A stretch of DNA of 7,135 nt from Deltaproteobacteria bacterium (GTDB lineage Bacteria > Desulfobacterota > SM23-61): contig JAPLIW010000699.1 in assembly GCA_026388915.1 (NCBI GenBank), forward strand, positions 1-7,135. Reading direction: 5' to 3'. The position numbers and the translations under genes are program-made. The notes under the pieces were generated by a model, which saw only the letters and a program-made list of their open reading frames with translations, searched no databases and had not been told where the DNA came from. How positions within the stretch are numbered: position 1 is the first letter of the stretch; the number at the start of each line of letters is the position of its first letter. Of this stretch, positions 1 to 7,135 are shown piece by piece.

Positions 1-24
1 AAAAGTCGAAATTCCATAAAATTC

Positions 25-51
25 GTCATTCCGGCGAAAGCCGGAATCCAG
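25..51 (+). repeat. Hairpin repeat unit 1
   Basis: Stem arms ATTCCGGC (28-35) and GCCGGAAT (40-47), 8 bp, around a GAAA loop (36-39), with leading GTC and trailing CCAG. It shares one base with unit 2 in a 26-base tandem register. This unit is closest to the commonly seen form of the repeat in other genomes, from memory. Confidence 0.85.
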
Positions 52-77
52 GGTTCCCGGTGAAAACCGGGATCCAG
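51..77 (+). repeat. Hairpin repeat unit 2
   Basis: Stem arms TCCCGGT (55-61) and ACCGGGA (66-72), 7 bp, around a GAAA loop (62-65), with trailing TCCAG as in unit 1. Relative to unit 1, two stem pairs have changed together: C-G to T-A next to the loop, and a T-A to C-G further out. The leading GTC is degenerate. Confidence 0.8.
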
Positions 78-85
78 TCTATGAG

Positions 86-112
86 ATGGTTCCCGACTTT
101 CGTCGGGACGAC
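86..112 (-). repeat. Hairpin repeat unit 3 (inverted)
   Basis: On the plus strand the arms are TCCCGAC (91-97) and GTCGGGA (102-108), 7 bp, around TTTC (98-101). Read on the minus strand it becomes the GAAA-loop form with the leading GTC. Compared with unit 1, two stem pairs covary. The pair that would extend the stem to 8 bp is broken here. Confidence 0.8.
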
Positions 113-114
113 GT

Positions 115-141
115 CTGGACCCCGGCTTTCGCCGGGGTGAC
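115..141 (-). repeat. Hairpin repeat unit 4 (inverted)
   Basis: On the plus strand the arms are ACCCCGGC (119-126) and GCCGGGGT (131-138), 8 bp, around TTTC (127-130). It is the inverted counterpart of unit 1, with two T-A pairs replaced by C-G pairs. In the rpoC mRNA it would be the first and most stable hairpin, starting 39 bases after the stop codon. Confidence 0.85.
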
Positions 142-179
142 CCTTCAAGTGACTTTTTACGAGATCATCAATTTTGGGC

Positions 180-4295
<4,116 letters not shown>

Positions 4296-4301
4296 GGCGA
4301 T

Positions 4302-4308
4302 CTCCTTT
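4302..4308 (-). promoter_or_regulatory. Shine-Dalgarno of rpoC, overlapping the rpoB stop codon
   Basis: Read on the minus strand, the junction is TAAAGGAGATCGCC followed by TTG. AAAGGAG (4308-4302) is a strong match to the anti-Shine-Dalgarno of 16S rRNA and lies 6 bases before the TTG at 4293-4295, which is near-ideal spacing. Its first two A's are the last two bases of the rpoB TAA stop codon. A ribosome finishing rpoB would therefore sit on the rpoC initiation site, which suggests translational coupling. This site decides the rpoC start, because no ATG or GTG is equally well placed. The sequence is seen; coupling is inferred. Confidence 0.85.
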
Positions 4309-7135
4309 AGGCTTCCTCTTTTTCCAGAAGCTCCATGTCCAGGCAGAGGCTCTGCAGCTCCTTCACCAGGACGTTGAAGGACTCGGGGACCCCGCAATCC
4401 AGGGTGTGCCCTCCTTTGACGATGGTCTCGTACATCCGCGTGCGGCCCAGGACATCGTCGGACTTGACGGTGAGGAATTCCTGCAGCGCGTAGGCCGCTC
4501 CGTAGGCTTCCAGGGCCCACACTTCCATCTCCCCCAGGCGCTGGCCGCCGAACTGGGCCTTGCCCCCCAGGGGCTGCTGGGTGATGAGCGAGTAGGGACC
4601 CACCGAGCGGGCGTGGATCTTGTCATCCACCAAATGGTGGAGTTTCATCATGTAAATGACCCCCACGGTCACCTTCTGGTCGAAGGGTTCCCCGGTGCGG
4701 CCGTTATACAGGGTGCCCTGAACCGTGCGGCCGGTTTCTTTCAGAAGCTGTTTGATCTCTTTCTCCGTGGCCCCGTCGAAGGCCGGGGAGGCCATGAACA
4801 CGCCCCCCGAAAGGCTCCGGGCGTATTCTCGAAGCTCCTCCTCGCTCATTTCCTCAACCACCTGGGAGAATTTCTCCGAGTTGTAAATCTTCTTGATTTT
4901 GTCCCGCAGGGCCTTGGGACTGTACTCCTTCTGGATCATCTGGTTGACCTGCTCCCCCAATCCCTTGGCGGCCCAGCACAGATGGGTTTCCAGGATCTGA
5001 CCCACGTTCATTCGCGAGGGAACGCCCAGAGGGTTGAGGACGATGTCCACCGGCGTCCCGTCCTCCAGGTAGGGCATGTCCTCCTCGGGGAGGATCCGGG
5101 AGATGACCCCTTTGTTCCCGTGGCGGCCGGCCATCTTGTCACCCACCGAGAGCTTCCGCTTGATGGCCACATCCGTCTTGACCATTTTGATCACTCCGGG
5201 GGGCAGCTCATCGGCCTTCTTCAGACGAACGATCTTCCTTTCGAAGGCCCCCCGGATCAGCTGGATCCGCTCATCCAGCCCTTCCCAGACCTTCTCCGCC
5301 TCAGCCTTCTTCTTGGAGTTCTGGAGGTTTACATCCCGCAGGCGGGGGTCCGCGATTTCGGCCAGTATTTCTTTGGTCAGCTTGGTGTTCTTGGCGACCA
5401 GGGTTTTGCCGCTGCGGTCCTCGGAAAGACGGGTGGTCAGGACCTCATTCACGTAGAGCTTCCTCACCTTCTGGGCGGCCAGGTGCTGGACGATCTGCAC
5501 TTCGTCCTCCTGATCGCGCAGGATCCGGGAGATTTCCTCCTCTTCGATGGACTTGGCCCGCGTGTCCTTCTCCACGCCCCGGCGGCTGAAGATCTTGGTT
5601 CCGATCACGATTCCTTCCACCCCCGGGGGCACGCGGAGAGAGGTGTCCTTCACCGCTCCGGCTTTCTCCCCGAAGATCGCCCGGAGGAGCTTCTCCTCCG
5701 GAGAGGGCTGGGTCTCCCCTTTGGGGGTGATTTTCCCCACCAGGATGTCGCTGGCCTTCACCTCCGCGCCGATGCGGATGATGCCGCTCTCATCCAGGTT
5801 CTTCAGGGACTCGTCGCCCAGGTTGGGAATATCCTGGGTGATCTCTTCCTTGCCCAGCTTGGTATCCCGGGCGACCACCTCAAACTCCTCGATGTGCACC
5901 GAGGTAAAGCTGTCGTCTTTCACCACCTGCTCGCTGATCAGGATGGAGTCTTCAAAGTTGTAGCCGCCCCAGGGCATGAAAGCCACCAGGATGTTCCGTC
6001 CCAGGGCCAGTTCCCCGCTGCGGGTGGCCGGACCGTCGGCGATGATCTGCCCTTTCTTGACCCGCTGCCCCTCCTGCACGATGGGTTTCTGGTTGATGCA
6101 GGTGTTCTGATTGGACCGCTGGTATTTGATCAGGTTATAAATATCCACTTCGGAGCGCGAGCCGTTCCGGCCGGCGTTGTCGGGGGCGCGGATGATGACC
6201 CGGGAGGAATCCACTTTCTCCACCACCCCGTCCCGCTTGGCCACCACCGCCACGCCGGAATCGCGGGCCACCGTGTCTTCCATCCCGGTGCCGATCAGGG
6301 GGGATTCGGCCCGCAGCAGGGGAACGGCCTGACGCTGCATGTTGGACCCCATGAGGGCCCGGTTGGCGTCATCGCTTTCCAGGAAGGGGATGAGGGAGGC
6401 GGCCACGCTGACCAGTTGGTTGGGGGAGACGTCCATGTAGTTGATCTCCGCCGCCTCCACGAGCGTGGGCTCACCGGCGATGCGCGCCTGGATCATCTCC
6501 GCGGTAAACCTCCCCTTGGCATCCATCGGGGCGTTGGCCTGGGCGATGACCCTGGACTCATCCTCCTGCAGGGCTGACAGGTACTCGATCTCTTTGGTAA
6601 CCTGGCCGTTCAACACTTTGCGGTAAGGGGTTACGATAAACCCGTATTCATCCACCCTGGCATAGGTGCTCAGGGAGGCGATGAGCCCGATGTTGGGACC
6701 TTCCGGGGTCTCAATCGGGCAGATCCGGCCGTAATGGGTCGGATGGACGTCGCGCACTTCAAAACCGGCCCGTTCCCGGGTCAAGCCCCCCGGGCCCAGG
6801 GCGGAAAGACGCCGCTTGTGGGTGATTTCCGAGAGGGGGTTGGTCTGATCCATGAACTGGGAAAGCTGCGAGGACCCGAAAAACTCCTTCACCACCGCGG
6901 ATACGGGTTTGGGATTGATCAGGTCATGGGGCATGAGCGTTTCGGCGTCCTGCAGACTCATCCGTTCCTTGATGGCCCGCTCCATGCGCACCAGGCCCAC
7001 CCGGAACTGGTTCTCCAAAAGCTCGCCCACGGCCCGCACCCGCCGGTTGCCCAGGTGGTCGATGTCGTCCACCGGGCCTTCCTTGTCCTTCTGGGTGATG
7101 AGTTCCTTCACCGCCAGGAGGATGTCTTCCTTCAC
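4307..7135 (-). CDS. rpoB: DNA-directed RNA polymerase subunit beta (5' part outside window)
   Basis: Catalytic beta subunit of RNA polymerase, partner of the downstream rpoC product. The last 942 codons are present, ending in TAA at 4307-4309. The frame is open to the right edge, where the first codon is an internal GTG and not a start. By alignment with remembered E. coli numbering, about 420 N-terminal residues are missing. Window residue numbers: DDIDHLGNRR (23-32); rifampicin region 87-113 (DNA 6797-6877) with Q93, D96, H106, R109, S111, L113; second rifampicin cluster CPIETPEGPNIGLI (139-152); flap with LLRAIFGEKA (483-492); a charged, probably coiled-coil insertion at about 525-640 (SI2/beta-i9 type); GDKMAGRHGNKG (665-676) with active-site lysines K667 and K675; NPLGVPSRMNVGQ (701-713); and the C-terminal clamp motif QQPLGGKAQFGGQRLGEMEVWALEAYGAA, residues 853-881. 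The C-terminus ends in a short acidic tail (LEKEEA). No disruption is seen. It sits 11 bases upstream of rpoC, as expected for an rpoBC operon. Confidence 0.98.
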   Translation of the reverse strand: MKEDILLAVKELITQKDKEGPVDDIDHLGNRRVRAVGELLENQFRVGLVRMERAIKERMSLQDAETLMPHDLINPKPVSAVVKEFFGSSQLSQFMDQTNPLSEITHKRRLSALGPGGLTRERAGFEVRDVHPTHYGRICPIETPEGPNIGLIASLSTYARVDEYGFIVTPYRKVLNGQVTKEIEYLSALQEDESRVIAQANAPMDAKGRFTAEMIQARIAGEPTLVEAAEINYMDVSPNQLVSVAASLIPFLESDDANRALMGSNMQRQAVPLLRAESPLIGTGMEDTVARDSGVAVVAKRDGVVEKVDSSRVIIRAPDNAGRNGSRSEVDIYNLIKYQRSNQNTCINQKPIVQEGQRVKKGQIIADGPATRSGELALGRNILVAFMPWGGYNFEDSILISEQVVKDDSFTSVHIEEFEVVARDTKLGKEEITQDIPNLGDESLKNLDESGIIRIGAEVKASDILVGKITPKGETQPSPEEKLLRAIFGEKAGAVKDTSLRVPPGVEGIVIGTKIFSRRGVEKDTRAKSIEEEEISRILRDQEDEVQIVQHLAAQKVRKLYVNEVLTTRLSEDRSGKTLVAKNTKLTKEILAEIADPRLRDVNLQNSKKKAEAEKVWEGLDERIQLIRGAFERKIVRLKKADELPPGVIKMVKTDVAIKRKLSVGDKMAGRHGNKGVISRILPEEDMPYLEDGTPVDIVLNPLGVPSRMNVGQILETHLCWAAKGLGEQVNQMIQKEYSPKALRDKIKKIYNSEKFSQVVEEMSEEELREYARSLSGGVFMASPAFDGATEKEIKQLLKETGRTVQGTLYNGRTGEPFDQKVTVGVIYMMKLHHLVDDKIHARSVGPYSLITQQPLGGKAQFGGQRLGEMEVWALEAYGAAYALQEFLTVKSDDVLGRTRMYETIVKGGHTLDCGVPESFNVLVKELQSLCLDMELLEKEEA

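Larger units (their letters stand above)
25..141. repeat. Cluster of four GAAA-loop hairpin repeats after rpoC (REP-like)
   Basis: Four related units of about 27 bases, each a 7-8 bp stem closed by a GAAA tetraloop (TTTC when read on the other strand). Two units point right (25-51, 51-77) and two point left (86-112, 115-141), so the cluster is one large imperfect palindrome. Unit 1 and inverted unit 4 match at 23 of 27 positions, and the four differences are two compensated base pairs. An outer short inverted repeat, AAAAGTC at 1-7 and GACTTTT at 151-157, lies further out. The rest of 1-179 holds no credible gene. On the rpoBC transcript these would be consecutive RNA hairpins about 40-150 bases past the rpoC stop. 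None is followed directly by a U-tract, so they are not classical intrinsic terminators. They could stabilise the 3' end or block exonucleases, or be passive mobile repeats of REP type. Structure is seen; function is unknown. Confidence 0.85.

Noticed and set aside
25..141. CRISPR array
   Set aside because: The units are self-complementary, vary in sequence, occur in both orientations and are not separated by uniform spacers.
25..141. Rho-independent terminator of rpoC
   Set aside because: The stems are good, but none is followed directly by a U-tract on the minus strand. The GAAA-loop repeat family also better explains all four stems together.
4296..4520. Possible 75-residue N-terminal extension of RpoC from an ATG at 4520
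   Set aside because: The extension overlaps the rpoB 3' end and its residues (Arg, Gly and Pro rich) match no RpoC. The TTG at 4293-4295 has a strong, well-spaced Shine-Dalgarno and gives the family-typical N-terminus.
4406..6577. 723-codon plus-strand open frame antisense to rpoB
   Set aside because: Its length looks striking, but it is the mirror frame of rpoB, with the same G/D/H/L-rich composition as the other antisense frames and no family resemblance.
7133..7135. GTG at the right edge as the start of RpoB
   Set aside because: It is in frame but lies about 420 residues into the protein by alignment, directly before the conserved DDIDHLGNRR segment, so it is an internal codon at the window boundary.

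Overview
This window is a conserved housekeeping region. It carries the 3' two thirds of rpoB and all of rpoC, the two large catalytic subunits of bacterial RNA polymerase, both on the minus strand. I see no undescribed system here. The only part not explained by the two genes is a compact cluster of hairpin repeats just past the end of rpoC.

Layout, from low to high coordinate: positions 1-179 are non-coding and hold four small hairpin repeats, two in each orientation. Positions 180-4295 are rpoC (1371 aa). Positions 4296-4306 are an 11-base gap; the rpoC Shine-Dalgarno spans this gap and the end of the rpoB stop codon. Positions 4307-7135 are rpoB, whose first ~420 codons lie beyond the right edge. 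Transcription runs right to left, so rpoB is promoter-proximal and the repeat cluster lies in the 3' untranslated or intergenic region after rpoC. The two proteins form the active-site cleft of one enzyme, and their tight linkage fits equimolar synthesis from one mRNA. No promoter is visible, and none is expected this far inside the operon. No canonical intrinsic terminator is visible after rpoC.

Organism: a Gram-negative-type bacterium with a GC-rich genome (about 60% by eye). Both polymerase genes carry the lineage insertions of the proteobacterial-type enzyme: SI2 in beta and SI3 inside the trigger loop of beta'. This argues against Firmicutes, Actinobacteria and Deinococcus-Thermus. The beta' N-terminus (EDLFSFFEKPKHPLSF) and the overall wording resemble Deltaproteobacteria / Desulfobacterota and neighbouring phyla more than enteric bacteria. 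That placement is inference from remembered sequences and only moderately secure. The GAAA-loop hairpin repeats are of a kind scattered through many proteobacterial and related genomes.
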